From assembly GCA_047974565.1 (NCBI GenBank), contig JBKECN010000035.1, forward strand, positions 159,814-223,813: a stretch of DNA of 64,000 bases, in the 5' to 3' direction. Both the position numbers and the translations under genes were made by a program. Of this stretch, positions 22,347 through 31,611 are shown piece by piece. Origin of the DNA: JBDIAG01 sp047974565. Lineage in GTDB: Bacteria; Actinomycetota; Actinomycetes; Actinomycetales; CAWJMD01. Below the pieces are notes generated by a model. That model had not been told where the DNA came from. It worked only from the letters and a program-made list of their open reading frames with translations, and ran no database searches. Numbering within the stretch: the first letter of the stretch is position 1; every line of letters begins with the position of its first letter.

Positions 22347-23714
22347 TCAGACCTCCTTCAGGTCCAGTTGCGGGGTGGGCCGCCGGAAGCCGCGAGTGAG
22401 CACGAGCAGATAGCCGAAGCCGACCGCCGCCCAGCACAGGCCCACGACCAGCGTCAGCCCCGACAGGCTCGTCCAGAGCCACACGGTGGAGATGAAGCCG
22501 ATGAGGGGCAGCACGATGAAGGACGCGATGTCGGCGGGGCTCTGGCGCCGGCGCCCGTCCACCGCGTAATGCTTGATCACCGACAGGTTCACCATCGAGA
22601 ACGCGACGAGCGCGCCGAAGCTGATCAGGGACGAGATCGTGGTCAGCGACAGGACCAGGGCCAGCAGGGCGACGGCCGAGGTGGCCACGATGCCGGCAAC
22701 CGGGGCGCCGCGGCCCGACAGGCGGCCGAACACCCGCCGTGGCAACACCCCGTCGCGGCCCATCGCGTAGATGATCCGGGACACCGACGCCTGGGAGGTC
22801 AACGCCGATCCCAGCGAGCCGGCCACGTAGGCGGCGGTGAAGAAGATCGACAGGAAGGACCCACCGACCGTGGCCACCACCTCCAGGGACGCCGAGTCGA
22901 CGTCGGCGAACGTGGTGGTCGGCAGCACCAGATAGCTGAGGTAGGCCAGAACGATGAAGATCATCCCGGCCAGCAACGTGGTGAGCATGATCGCCCGGGG
23001 AATCAGCCTGCGGGCGTCGCGGGACTCCTCGGCGAAGGTGGAGATCGCGTCGAAGCCGAGGAAGGACAGGCACAGGATCGCCGCCCCGCCCAGCAGACCG
23101 GCGAGATCGCCGTCCCCGGTGCCGACGATCGGAGCCAGCGGATCGACCGTGCCGGAGCCGGTCAACCGGACGACGGCCAGTACGACGAACACGACGATGA
23201 AGACGCCCTGGATCGCGACGATGGCGAGGTTGGCGCGGGCGATCGAGGTGATCCCGGCGACGTTCACCGCGGTCACCAGCAGGATGGAGGCGAGCACGAT
23301 GACCCAGGTCGGCACCATCGGCAGGGCCGCGCCGAGGAAGATGCCGATCACTAGGTAGTTGATCATCGGCAGGAACATGTAGTCCAGCAGCAGCGACCAG
23401 CCGGCGATGAACCCGGTGGCCGGGCCGAAGCTGTGTGAGACGTAGGCATAGGCCGATCCGGAGACCGGGATGGCCGCGGCCATCCTGCCGTAGGAACGGG
23501 CGGTGAAGAGCATCACCACGAGGGTCACGGCGTAGGCAACCGGCAACCGGCCGCCGGTTATCTGGGTGACGATCCCGTAGGTGGTGAAGATGGTCAGCGG
23601 CACCATGTAGACGAGGCCGAGCAGCACCAGCGTGGGCAGTCCGAGGACTCGACGGAACTGGCCGTCGCCGCTGGGTGAGCCGGTGTGGGCGGGGGTGGAC
23701 GGACGTGCGGTCAT
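22347..23714 (-). CDS. APC-family amino acid or amine permease
   Basis: A 455-residue polytopic permease with about 12 membrane helices. Typical APC features are the first-helix region PTLVLLGLVYMVPLTIFTTYG, IPVSGSAYAYVSHSFG and LGFDAISTFAEESRDARR. It imports amino acids, amines or similar compounds by proton or cation symport. It lies 21 bases after the nitrilase gene and 4 before the amidohydrolase gene, so it is the transporter of that pathway. The substrate is unknown. Confidence 0.88.
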   Translation of the reverse strand: MTARPSTPAHTGSPSGDGQFRRVLGLPTLVLLGLVYMVPLTIFTTYGIVTQITGGRLPVAYAVTLVVMLFTARSYGRMAAAIPVSGSAYAYVSHSFGPATGFIAGWSLLLDYMFLPMINYLVIGIFLGAALPMVPTWVIVLASILLVTAVNVAGITSIARANLAIVAIQGVFIVVFVVLAVVRLTGSGTVDPLAPIVGTGDGDLAGLLGGAAILCLSFLGFDAISTFAEESRDARRLIPRAIMLTTLLAGMIFIVLAYLSYLVLPTTTFADVDSASLEVVATVGGSFLSIFFTAAYVAGSLGSALTSQASVSRIIYAMGRDGVLPRRVFGRLSGRGAPVAGIVATSAVALLALVLSLTTISSLISFGALVAFSMVNLSVIKHYAVDGRRRQSPADIASFIVLPLIGFISTVWLWTSLSGLTLVVGLCWAAVGFGYLLVLTRGFRRPTPQLDLKEV

Positions 23715-23735
23715 GGTGATCAGGGCTCCGTCCGG

Positions 23736-24803
23736 TCAGTGCACACACGAGGTCAGGGCAGCGGGTGCGCCGGAGCCGCCGTGCGGCAGTTCCGGGCGGA
23801 CCGGATCGCACAGCCCCGCATACGTGTCGGGACGACGGGTCAGCAGCAGCGGGAACAGGTCCAGCCAGTCGCGCCGCTGGGCCAGATCCAGATCGGCGAC
23901 CAGGACGGCTTCGCGATCGCGAGGGGCCTGGACCAGGACCCGGCCATAGGGGTCGCAGATGAAGGACGAGCCGTAGAAGACATTGCCCGGCGTGCCGTCC
24001 GGGCGCGTCTCGGCGCCGGTGCGATTGGGCACCGCGATGAACAGGCCATTGGCGATGGCATGCCCGACGATCACCCGCTGCCACAACGGCTGGGTGTCGA
24101 AGTCCGGATGATCGGGCTCAGAACCGATCGCGGTGGGGTACACGACGACGTCGGCACCACGCAGCGCGTAGCTGCGGGCGACCTCGGGGAACCACTCGTC
24201 CCAGCAGGTCGGCAGACCGAAGGCGGCGCCCTGTAGGGCGTCGAGGGTGTAGACCGGGTACGGGTCGTGGGCGCTGCCCGGTGCCGGGGTGGCGACGACC
24301 TCGGATGCGCCAGCAGGCCCGGGACGGAAATAGCGGTCCTCGTGGTAGCCGGCGGTCACCGGGATGTGCAGTTTGTCGGTGGCGGCGACGATTGCGCCCT
24401 GCGGGCTGACGATCACCGCGGTGTTCGAGCCGAGGCCGTCCGCGCCCCCATCGGCACGGAACAGCGAGATGTGCACGTACACGCCGTGCGCCGCGGCGGC
24501 TCGCCGGGCGAAGGTCACCGAGGGGCCGCTGTCGAGGTCCTCGGCGAGTTCGTCGGCACGACCGATCGGCAGCGTGTCTGCGGGGTAACGCAGCAGCGCG
24601 ATCTCCGGCAGGAAGACGATCCCCGCCCCGCGCGCGGCTGCTGCGGCGACCATCGCGTCGAGTCTGGCGGTCAGCTGCTGCGGATCTGGGACGAAAGCGT
24701 GCTGGATGACCGCCACTCGCAGCACGGGACCGGCCGCCCGAGTGGTGCGAGCGGGTGAGGCCGGGGCCGGGCCGGCGTCGATGACCTGGAAGTCGAGCGT
24801 CAT
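23736..24803 (-). CDS. Carbon-nitrogen hydrolase (nitrilase superfamily)
   Basis: A 355-residue nitrilase-fold enzyme with the Glu-Lys-Cys triad visible: E in VFLPEIALL, K in TDKLHIPVTAG and C in LPTCWDEWFPE. The branch resembles N-carbamoylputrescine amidase (EDRYFRPG, YPTAIGSEP, VPNRTG). It hydrolyses amides or carbamoyl groups. The first 30 residues are an extra Ala-rich extension. ATG 24803 follows AGGAGGAG. It is the first gene of the operon and lies directly behind three operator-like palindromes, with a LacI regulator upstream. Confidence 0.88.
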   Translation of the reverse strand: MTLDFQVIDAGPAPASPARTTRAAGPVLRVAVIQHAFVPDPQQLTARLDAMVAAAAARGAGIVFLPEIALLRYPADTLPIGRADELAEDLDSGPSVTFARRAAAAHGVYVHISLFRADGGADGLGSNTAVIVSPQGAIVAATDKLHIPVTAGYHEDRYFRPGPAGASEVVATPAPGSAHDPYPVYTLDALQGAAFGLPTCWDEWFPEVARSYALRGADVVVYPTAIGSEPDHPDFDTQPLWQRVIVGHAIANGLFIAVPNRTGAETRPDGTPGNVFYGSSFICDPYGRVLVQAPRDREAVLVADLDLAQRRDWLDLFPLLLTRRPDTYAGLCDPVRPELPHGGSGAPAALTSCVH

Positions 24804-24821
24804 TGCTCCTCCTGTGAACGA

Positions 24822-24905
24822 TGCGGGATCGATTCTTCACACGGTCATCACCGTAGCAGGATCGATTCTGCACGCACAAGAGATCTGCGGGATCGTTCTT
24901 GCAGA
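24822..24905. promoter_or_regulatory. Three evenly spaced LacI-type operators
   Basis: Three copies of a palindrome with core GGATCGATTC: 24822-24840, 24855-24873 (best palindrome, GCAGGATCGATTCTGC) and 24884-24905 (CTGCGGGATCGTTCTTGCAG). Centres are about 33 and 31 bases apart, close to three helical turns, so bound dimers would lie on one DNA face. An ATCGAT-centred palindrome is the size LacI-family dimers bind. They lie between the LacI gene and the nitrilase start. Confidence 0.8.
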
Positions 24906-25024
24906 GAGGTCTGACGAAGCCGGACGCGTAAGCCGGCCTGCGGCTCATCCGCGACCCTGCCCCCGCTGCCTCGAGACCTCGGCCGACCCCTGCGCCAGGT
25001 TGGCGTGGTCGCGCAACGCCCGTC

Positions 25025-26023
25025 TCAGGCGCCGGTGGAGGCCCGCAGTCGCAGTACCGGCTCGAGGGTGAGTGAGCGGGCCGCAGGGTTGCTGTGCGCG
25101 TCCTCGTCCAGCACCGACAGCAGCAGGTCGGCGCAGGCCTGCCCGTGCTCACGCGGAAGCAGGTCGATGGCGGTGATCGGCGGGACGCAGGAACGGACCG
25201 ACAGCCCGTCCACACACGCCGCGAGCAGCACGTCGGCCCCGACCACGTGGCCCCGAGCGGTAACCGCGGCCGAGACCGCGGCGGCGATTCCGTCCTGGGC
25301 CACGAGGATCGCGTCCGGCTCCCGGCCGTCGGCGAAGAGTTCCTCCACCGGTTGCCGGATGCTGTCCTGGTCAGCCAGGAAAGGGGCGGTGACCACCTGC
25401 GGCGTCGAGCCCGAACGCCGGCACCAGGTGGTGTAGGCGACGCTGATCTGGCGAGCCCAGGAGGTGTCCAGCGGCGGGCTGATCAAGGCGATACGCCGGG
25501 CGCCCTGCGCCGCGAGGTGGTTCAACAGGTCCGTGGCGGCCCGCTCATGGTCGAAGGACACGGTTCCGGCCGCCGGGGCGAGGTCCGCGGGCAACGGCTC
25601 GGCCGACACCACCGGCTTGCCGGCCGCGACGATCCGGCGTAGTTGCTGGTCCTGGTCGGCGGCGTCGATGACGATGTACCCGTCCACGTGGTCGCGGGCC
25701 AGCGAGGCGTCCGTGCTGCCGTTGGGGATCAACACCACCGGGGTCTGGCGCCGCATCGCCTCGTCCACCACCCCGAAGGCGAACGCGAGGTAGTACTCGT
25801 ATCCGGTGGCGTCGGGCGGGAGGTACACCCCGATCGCTCCGGCCCGCTGGATCCGCAGGTTTCGGGCCAGGCGATTGGCCTCGTAGCCCATCTCGGCGGC
25901 CACCGCGAGCACGTGCGCCCTGGTGTCCTCGCCGATCCGGCCACCACCGCTGAGCGCGGCCGAGGCGGTGGTCCGCGACACCCCCGCCTTGGCGGCCACG
26001 TCCACCAGCCGCAGTCTGCTCAT
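25025..26023 (-). CDS. LacI-family transcriptional regulator
   Basis: A 332-residue regulator. The N-terminal helix-turn-helix is clear (LVDVAAKAGVSRTTASAALS), followed by the hinge helix (EANRLARNLR) and a periplasmic-binding-like effector domain (IGVYLPPDATGYEYYL and on to DLLLSVLDED). It most likely represses the nitrilase-permease-amidohydrolase operon downstream and is relieved by that pathway's substrate. Three palindromes fit its site. The gene itself has no obvious operator in front. Confidence 0.9.
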   Translation of the reverse strand: MSRLRLVDVAAKAGVSRTTASAALSGGGRIGEDTRAHVLAVAAEMGYEANRLARNLRIQRAGAIGVYLPPDATGYEYYLAFAFGVVDEAMRRQTPVVLIPNGSTDASLARDHVDGYIVIDAADQDQQLRRIVAAGKPVVSAEPLPADLAPAAGTVSFDHERAATDLLNHLAAQGARRIALISPPLDTSWARQISVAYTTWCRRSGSTPQVVTAPFLADQDSIRQPVEELFADGREPDAILVAQDGIAAAVSAAVTARGHVVGADVLLAACVDGLSVRSCVPPITAIDLLPREHGQACADLLLSVLDEDAHSNPAARSLTLEPVLRLRASTGA

Positions 26024-26047
26024 GGCTCCCGAGCGTATAGGTGAATC

Positions 26048-27334
26048 TCAGCTCAGCAGGTCGTGCCGGACGATGGTGTCCGCACGGTCCGGGCCGACGC
26101 CGATCGCCGAGATCCGCCCGCCGATCATCTTCTCCAGGGCCAGCACGTAGTTCTGCGCATTGGCGGGCAACTTGTCGAACTCACGCACCCCGGAGATGTC
26201 CTCCCACCAGCCGGGCAGGTATTCGTAGATCGGGGTGGCGTGGTGGAAGTCGGTCTGCGACATGGGCATCTCGTCGTGCCGCACCCCGGCCACGTCGTAG
26301 GCCACACAGACCGGTACCTGCTCCAGGCCGGTGAGCACATCGAGCTTGGTGATCACCGTGTCGGTGAGGCCGTTGACGCGTTGGGAGTACCGACCGATCA
26401 CCGCGTCGAACCAGCCGCAGCGGCGGGGCCGGCCGGTCGTGGTGCCGTACTCGTGGCCGATCTTGCGCAGGTGCTCGCCGGCGTCGTCGAAGAGTTCGGT
26501 GGGGAAGGGGCCCTCGCCGACCCGCGTGGTGTACGCCTTGAGGATGCCCACCACCCGGTCGATCCGGGTGGGGGGTACACCCGATCCGGTGCACGCCCCG
26601 GCCGCCACCGCGTTGGAGGAGGTGACGAAGGGGTAGGTGCCGTGGTCGACGTCCAGCAGGGTGGCCTGACCCGCCTCGAAGAGCACGGTTCGCCCCTCAT
26701 CCAGGGCCCGGTTCAGCACGAGCGAGGTGTCCGCCACCATCGGGGCCAACCGGTCGGCGTACTGGGTGAACTCGTCGAAGACCTCCTCGACGGTCATGGA
26801 CCGGCGGTTGTACACCTTCACCAGCAGGTGATTCTTCTGCTCCAGGGCGCCCTCGATCTTGGCCCGCAGGATGCCCGGATCGAACAGGTCCTGCACGCGC
26901 ACGCCGACCCGATTGATCTTGTCGGCGTAGGCCGGGCCGATGCCCCGCCCGGTGGTGCCGATCCGCTGCTTGCCCAGGAACCGTTCGGTGACCTTGTCCA
27001 TGGTCCGGTGATACGGCGCGATGAGATGGGCGTTGGAGGAGACCAGCAGCCGCGAGACGTCCACCCCGCGCTCGACGAGGGCGTCGATCTCCTCGAAGAG
27101 CACCGCCAGGTCGATCACCACCCCGTTGCCGATCACCGGGGTGCAGTCGGGGGTGAGGATTCCAGACGGCAACAGGTGCAGCGCGTACTTCTCGCCGTCC
27201 ACCACGACGGTGTGGCCGGCGTTGTTGCCGCCGTTGAACTTCACCACGTAGTCGACCCGTGAGCCGAGGGTGTCGGTCGCCTTGCCCTTGCCTTCGTCCC
27301 CCCACTGCGAACCCACCACGATGATTGCGGGCAC
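26048..27334 (-). CDS. purA: Adenylosuccinate synthetase
   Basis: A 428-residue GTP-dependent enzyme that makes adenylosuccinate from IMP and aspartate. GTG 27334 gives MPAIIVVGSQWGDEGKGK, with the GDEGKGK P-loop. Also NGGNNAGHTVVV, GTTGRGIGPAY, TTTGRPRRCGW and KLDVLTGLE. Length and motifs are standard. It lies 24 bases upstream of no partner and is followed by the LacI gene on the same strand. Confidence 0.96.
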   Translation of the reverse strand: MPAIIVVGSQWGDEGKGKATDTLGSRVDYVVKFNGGNNAGHTVVVDGEKYALHLLPSGILTPDCTPVIGNGVVIDLAVLFEEIDALVERGVDVSRLLVSSNAHLIAPYHRTMDKVTERFLGKQRIGTTGRGIGPAYADKINRVGVRVQDLFDPGILRAKIEGALEQKNHLLVKVYNRRSMTVEEVFDEFTQYADRLAPMVADTSLVLNRALDEGRTVLFEAGQATLLDVDHGTYPFVTSSNAVAAGACTGSGVPPTRIDRVVGILKAYTTRVGEGPFPTELFDDAGEHLRKIGHEYGTTTGRPRRCGWFDAVIGRYSQRVNGLTDTVITKLDVLTGLEQVPVCVAYDVAGVRHDEMPMSQTDFHHATPIYEYLPGWWEDISGVREFDKLPANAQNYVLALEKMIGGRISAIGVGPDRADTIVRHDLLS

Positions 27335-27518
27335 TGCCCCTGCTTTCCCCTGGGCTGGCGGCTGGCAGCCCATCCGTATCTACATCGTCGGCTCACGCGC
27401 CCAACAGGCCACGCATGAGGATTGCCGCGAACGGCCCATGGCCGTCAGACCCCGAGGAAGGTTACCGGAAGGACACGCTGATGGCTCGCCGCGCCGGTGA
27501 GGTCGCCCGAGTCCCGGG

Positions 27519-27965
27519 TCAGTCGAGTGCCTCGGCCGCCCGGGGATCGCAGTCCAGCAGGAACTGGCGGCACCGCTGCGCCTCGTCGGCCTCCTGGATC
27601 GCCGCGGCGGCGCGGGCCAGCGCATGCAGGCTCATCAGGAATCCGCGGTTCGGCTCGTGGGAGAAGGGAACCGGCCCGTGCCCCCTCCAGCCCTGACGAC
27701 GTAGCGCGTCCAGGCCGCGGTGGTAGCCGACCCGCGCGTAGGCGTAGCTCTCCACCACCGCCTCGGCGTCCCAGGCCTGTGCCGCCAGCAGTGCCCAGGC
27801 CAGACTGGCCGCGGGGTTGGCTGCGGCCGCCTCCGCCGGGGTGGCCCCCGCCTCCAGGGCGCCGCGCACGGCATCGTGCTCGTCCGCCGGGAGCAGGGTC
27901 GGCTCAGGACCGCCCAACAGGTTCACCCGCTCAGGGGTGGTCGAGGGTGTGGTGCTGGCATCCAT
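27519..27965 (-). CDS. DUF3151 protein
   Basis: A 148-residue protein recognised as the actinobacterial DUF3151 family: VNLLGGPEPTLLP near residue 14, then AWDAEAVVESYAYARVGYHR, LRRQGWRGHGPVPFSHEPNR and AIQEADEAQRCRQFLLD. Helical, TPR-like in composition. The role is unknown. In many actinomycetes the family lies near fba and purA, as here (purA on one side, fba 1.3 kb away). Confidence 0.88.
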   Translation of the reverse strand: MDASTTPSTTPERVNLLGGPEPTLLPADEHDAVRGALEAGATPAEAAAANPAASLAWALLAAQAWDAEAVVESYAYARVGYHRGLDALRRQGWRGHGPVPFSHEPNRGFLMSLHALARAAAAIQEADEAQRCRQFLLDCDPRAAEALD

Positions 27966-28080
27966 GGCGGCAGTCTGGCATGACCGCCTGCGGCGTGACC
28001 GTCTGCCCGTGACCAGGCAGACCGCGTCCCTTCGGCGGTTCGGGGGGCCTGCCAGGCGATCGGCTGGAAGACTCGGAGAG

Positions 28081-29142
28081 GTGAGTCAGCACCCCCGCCC
28101 CGACATGCTGCCCCGCGGCCTGCGGCCAGGGCAGCGGGAGCCGTGGTGGCGGATGGCCCTGATCATGCTGACGATCGTGCTGATGGCGATGGCCGTGGCG
28201 GTAGCCGCCCGATACCTGATTCAGCCACGCACCACCCTGGCCCAGGAGTCCCCCACCTCCAGCGCCTCCCCCACGCCCACCGAGGTGCGGGTGGCCCCCA
28301 CCCCGAGCCCGGTCGACGACACGCCCACTGCGCCCCGTACGATCGTCGCCTCGGGCCTGGCCACCATCTCGCCGGACATCACCCTGCCGCACGAGAACGC
28401 GCCCGGCTGGCAGGGGGCCAACCTGCGGATCGAGAGTTGCTCGGGCGCCCAGCCCGAGGAGCAGGGCCTGCGTCAGGCCTCGGATCTACGCACCATCCAA
28501 CTGGACGGCGAAGCCGACCTGCGGACCGAGTCGCTCGTGGTGACCACCGACGAGTCCTCGGCCACGGGCATCTACAACGACTTCACCAGTGCGATGACCC
28601 GATGCTCGGCGCGCGAGGGCGCCGAGGCTCCGCAGACCGCCAGCCGCGCGGTGCGTCCGGTGAGCTCAGCCGACAGCGGGCGACTCACCGAATGGACGCG
28701 GGCGAGCATGCTCGCGGTGAACTTCCCGGTTCCTGGTGCCGACCCCAGCCCGGAGTACCTGCTCATCGCGCAGTCCGGGCGGGCCCTGGCGATCGCCACC
28801 GTTGCAGGGGACCGGGTGCCGCCGATCCGGGACGGTGACCTCGACCAGGGTGTCGCGGCGAGTTTGCAGTCGTTCGCCGATGCGCTGGCACCCGAGCTCT
28901 GCCGCTACAAGGAGTCGGGGTGCGAGATGCCACCGGTGGTCTTCCCGCCTGGCAGTGCCCTGTTGCCGGACGGGCGGGTGCTGCTCCCCGACGGGGTGGT
29001 TGTCGAGACCAGCGGCCGAGCTGTTGATCCGGACGGCAACCCGCTGCCTCAGGTGCCTTTCCCGCCCGGCCTGGAAACAGTCCCGACGGATCAACCGCAG
29101 CAGGTGCTGACGCAGCCGGCGATCACCCAGCCGAGCGGATAG
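28081..29142 (+). CDS. Membrane-anchored extracytoplasmic protein of unknown function
   Basis: About 353 residues. A short cytoplasmic start is followed by one transmembrane helix at about 24-43 (MALIMLTIVLMAMAVAVAA), a Thr/Ser/Pro-rich stalk (SPTSSASPTPTEV), and an external domain of about 200 residues with cysteines in RIESCSGAQ, AMTRCSARE, ELCRYKES and GCEMPP that could form disulphides. The C-terminus has a Pro/Asp-rich repeat-like tract (VLLPDGVVVE). GTG 28081 is chosen, and ATG 28108 is possible. No family recognised. It is divergent from DUF3151. Confidence 0.75.
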   Translation: MSQHPRPDMLPRGLRPGQREPWWRMALIMLTIVLMAMAVAVAARYLIQPRTTLAQESPTSSASPTPTEVRVAPTPSPVDDTPTAPRTIVASGLATISPDITLPHENAPGWQGANLRIESCSGAQPEEQGLRQASDLRTIQLDGEADLRTESLVVTTDESSATGIYNDFTSAMTRCSAREGAEAPQTASRAVRPVSSADSGRLTEWTRASMLAVNFPVPGADPSPEYLLIAQSGRALAIATVAGDRVPPIRDGDLDQGVAASLQSFADALAPELCRYKESGCEMPPVVFPPGSALLPDGRVLLPDGVVVETSGRAVDPDGNPLPQVPFPPGLETVPTDQPQQVLTQPAITQPSG

Positions 29143-29151
29143 CCGAACACG

Positions 29152-29188
29152 CCAGGGCCGCCGCATCGGGGTGATGCGACGGCCCTGG
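29152..29188 (+). terminator. Hairpin terminator between convergent genes
   Basis: CCAGGGCCG-C-CGCATC pairs with GATGCG-A-CGGCCCTGG, separated by a 5-base loop. It lies 10 bases after the stop of the membrane-anchored protein and faces the fba gene. Confidence 0.8.
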
Positions 29189-29255
29189 TCATGCTGGTGG
29201 GGCCTCAGCCGGGGCTGGCGTCGAGAGCCCCCACGACTGCGGTATGCCTCGGCGC

Positions 29256-30287
<1,032 letters not shown>

Positions 30288-30430
30288 GCGTTGCTCCCTT
30301 GTGTGTAGGACGAACCCAGGGCCTGGTCAGGAATCCCGGTTCCGATCCTTCCATGTCTGCGCAGGCTGGTGCGAGAAAGGTCGGCCCCCGACGGGCCTGC
30401 CCGCCGAGGCGGCACGGCACGATGGGGGCC

Positions 30431-31474
30431 ATGACCTACCGCGTGGATCACTATCAGGCCGACCCGGACCGGTACTCCCGGCTCGACTACCGTCGATGCG
30501 GGCGTTCCGGGCTCGACCTGCCCGCCATCAGTCTGGGCCTGTGGCACAACTTCGGCGACGACGTGCCACTCGAAAGGCAACGTGAAATCCTTTGCCGGGC
30601 ATTCGATCTCGGAGTCACCCACTTCGATCTGGCGAACAACTACGGGCCGGAGTACGGCGCAGCCGAGCGCAATTTCGGCCTACACCTGCGTCGGGACCTG
30701 CATCGCTACCGGGACGAACTGGTGATCTCCACCAAGGCCGGGTACGACATGTGGCCCGGCCCCTACGGTCAGGGCGGTGGATCACGCAAGTACCTGCTGG
30801 CCTCGCTCGACCAGTCGCTGCAGCGGATGGGCCTGGACTACGTCGACATCTTCTACTCCCACCGGTTCGACCCGACCACCCCGCTGGAAGAGACGATGGG
30901 CGCCCTGGACACGGCGGTGCGCTCGGGCCGGGCGCTGTACGCGGGGATCTCGTCCTACGGGCCGGAACGGACCCGGGAGGCGGCGCGGATCCTGGGTGAG
31001 CTGGGCACCCCGCTGCTCATCCATCAGCCCTCCTACTCGATGCTCAACCGCTGGATCGAGGAGGACCTGCTGGACGTTCTCGGTGCCGAGGGCGTGGGCT
31101 GCATCGCCTTCTCGCCGCTGGCCCAGGGCCTGCTCACCAGCCGGTACCTGGACGGCATTCCCGGTGATTCGCGGGCGGCGCAGGGCAAATCGCTGGACCA
31201 GGCGATGCTCACCGAGCAGACCCTGACGCACCTGCGCGCGCTCAACGCGATCGCCGCCGAGCGCGGGCAGACCCTTGCCCAGCTGGCGCTGGCCTGGGCG
31301 CTGCGCGACCCCCGGGTCACCTCGGTGCTCGTCGGCGCCTCGAGCGTGGCCCAGCTTCAGGACAGTCTGGCCGCGACCGGCAACCTGGACTTCACCGACG
31401 CCGAACTCGCCGCGATCGACGAACATGCCGTCGAAGCCGGGATCAATCTCTGGGCCGTCTCCTCCGACGGGTGA
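30431..31474 (+). CDS. Aldo/keto reductase (YghZ-like)
   Basis: A 347-residue NADPH-dependent reductase. RCGRSGLDLPAISLGLWHNFG at the start, FDLANNYGPEYGAAE with the catalytic D and Y, LVISTKAGYDMWPGPYGQGG (catalytic K), YVDIFYSHRFDP (H) and VLVGASSVAQLQ (NADP site). Closest in pattern to E. coli YghZ, which acts on glyceraldehyde 3-phosphate and aldehydes. ATG 30431 chosen. It stands divergent from fba with a short promoter region. Confidence 0.92.
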   Translation: MTYRVDHYQADPDRYSRLDYRRCGRSGLDLPAISLGLWHNFGDDVPLERQREILCRAFDLGVTHFDLANNYGPEYGAAERNFGLHLRRDLHRYRDELVISTKAGYDMWPGPYGQGGGSRKYLLASLDQSLQRMGLDYVDIFYSHRFDPTTPLEETMGALDTAVRSGRALYAGISSYGPERTREAARILGELGTPLLIHQPSYSMLNRWIEEDLLDVLGAEGVGCIAFSPLAQGLLTSRYLDGIPGDSRAAQGKSLDQAMLTEQTLTHLRALNAIAAERGQTLAQLALAWALRDPRVTSVLVGASSVAQLQDSLAATGNLDFTDAELAAIDEHAVEAGINLWAVSSDG

Positions 31475-31611
31475 GGTCGGCACGTGAGGGGTGACTTCGG
31501 CAGCTCTCCAGTCGGCGGGCCGATCCGAAGAGGGGTAGCCCGGGGACGGGCGGCCCGTGGACGGGCGCGGTCAGCCGCTACGTAGAGCGGCGGCCGGGCG
31601 AGGGTGAGGTT

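Noticed and set aside
21188..22399. A 403-codon plus-strand frame opposite the amidohydrolase
   Set aside because: It runs antisense to a gene with clear metal-binding motifs. Composition is Arg/Pro/Gln-rich and not protein-like.
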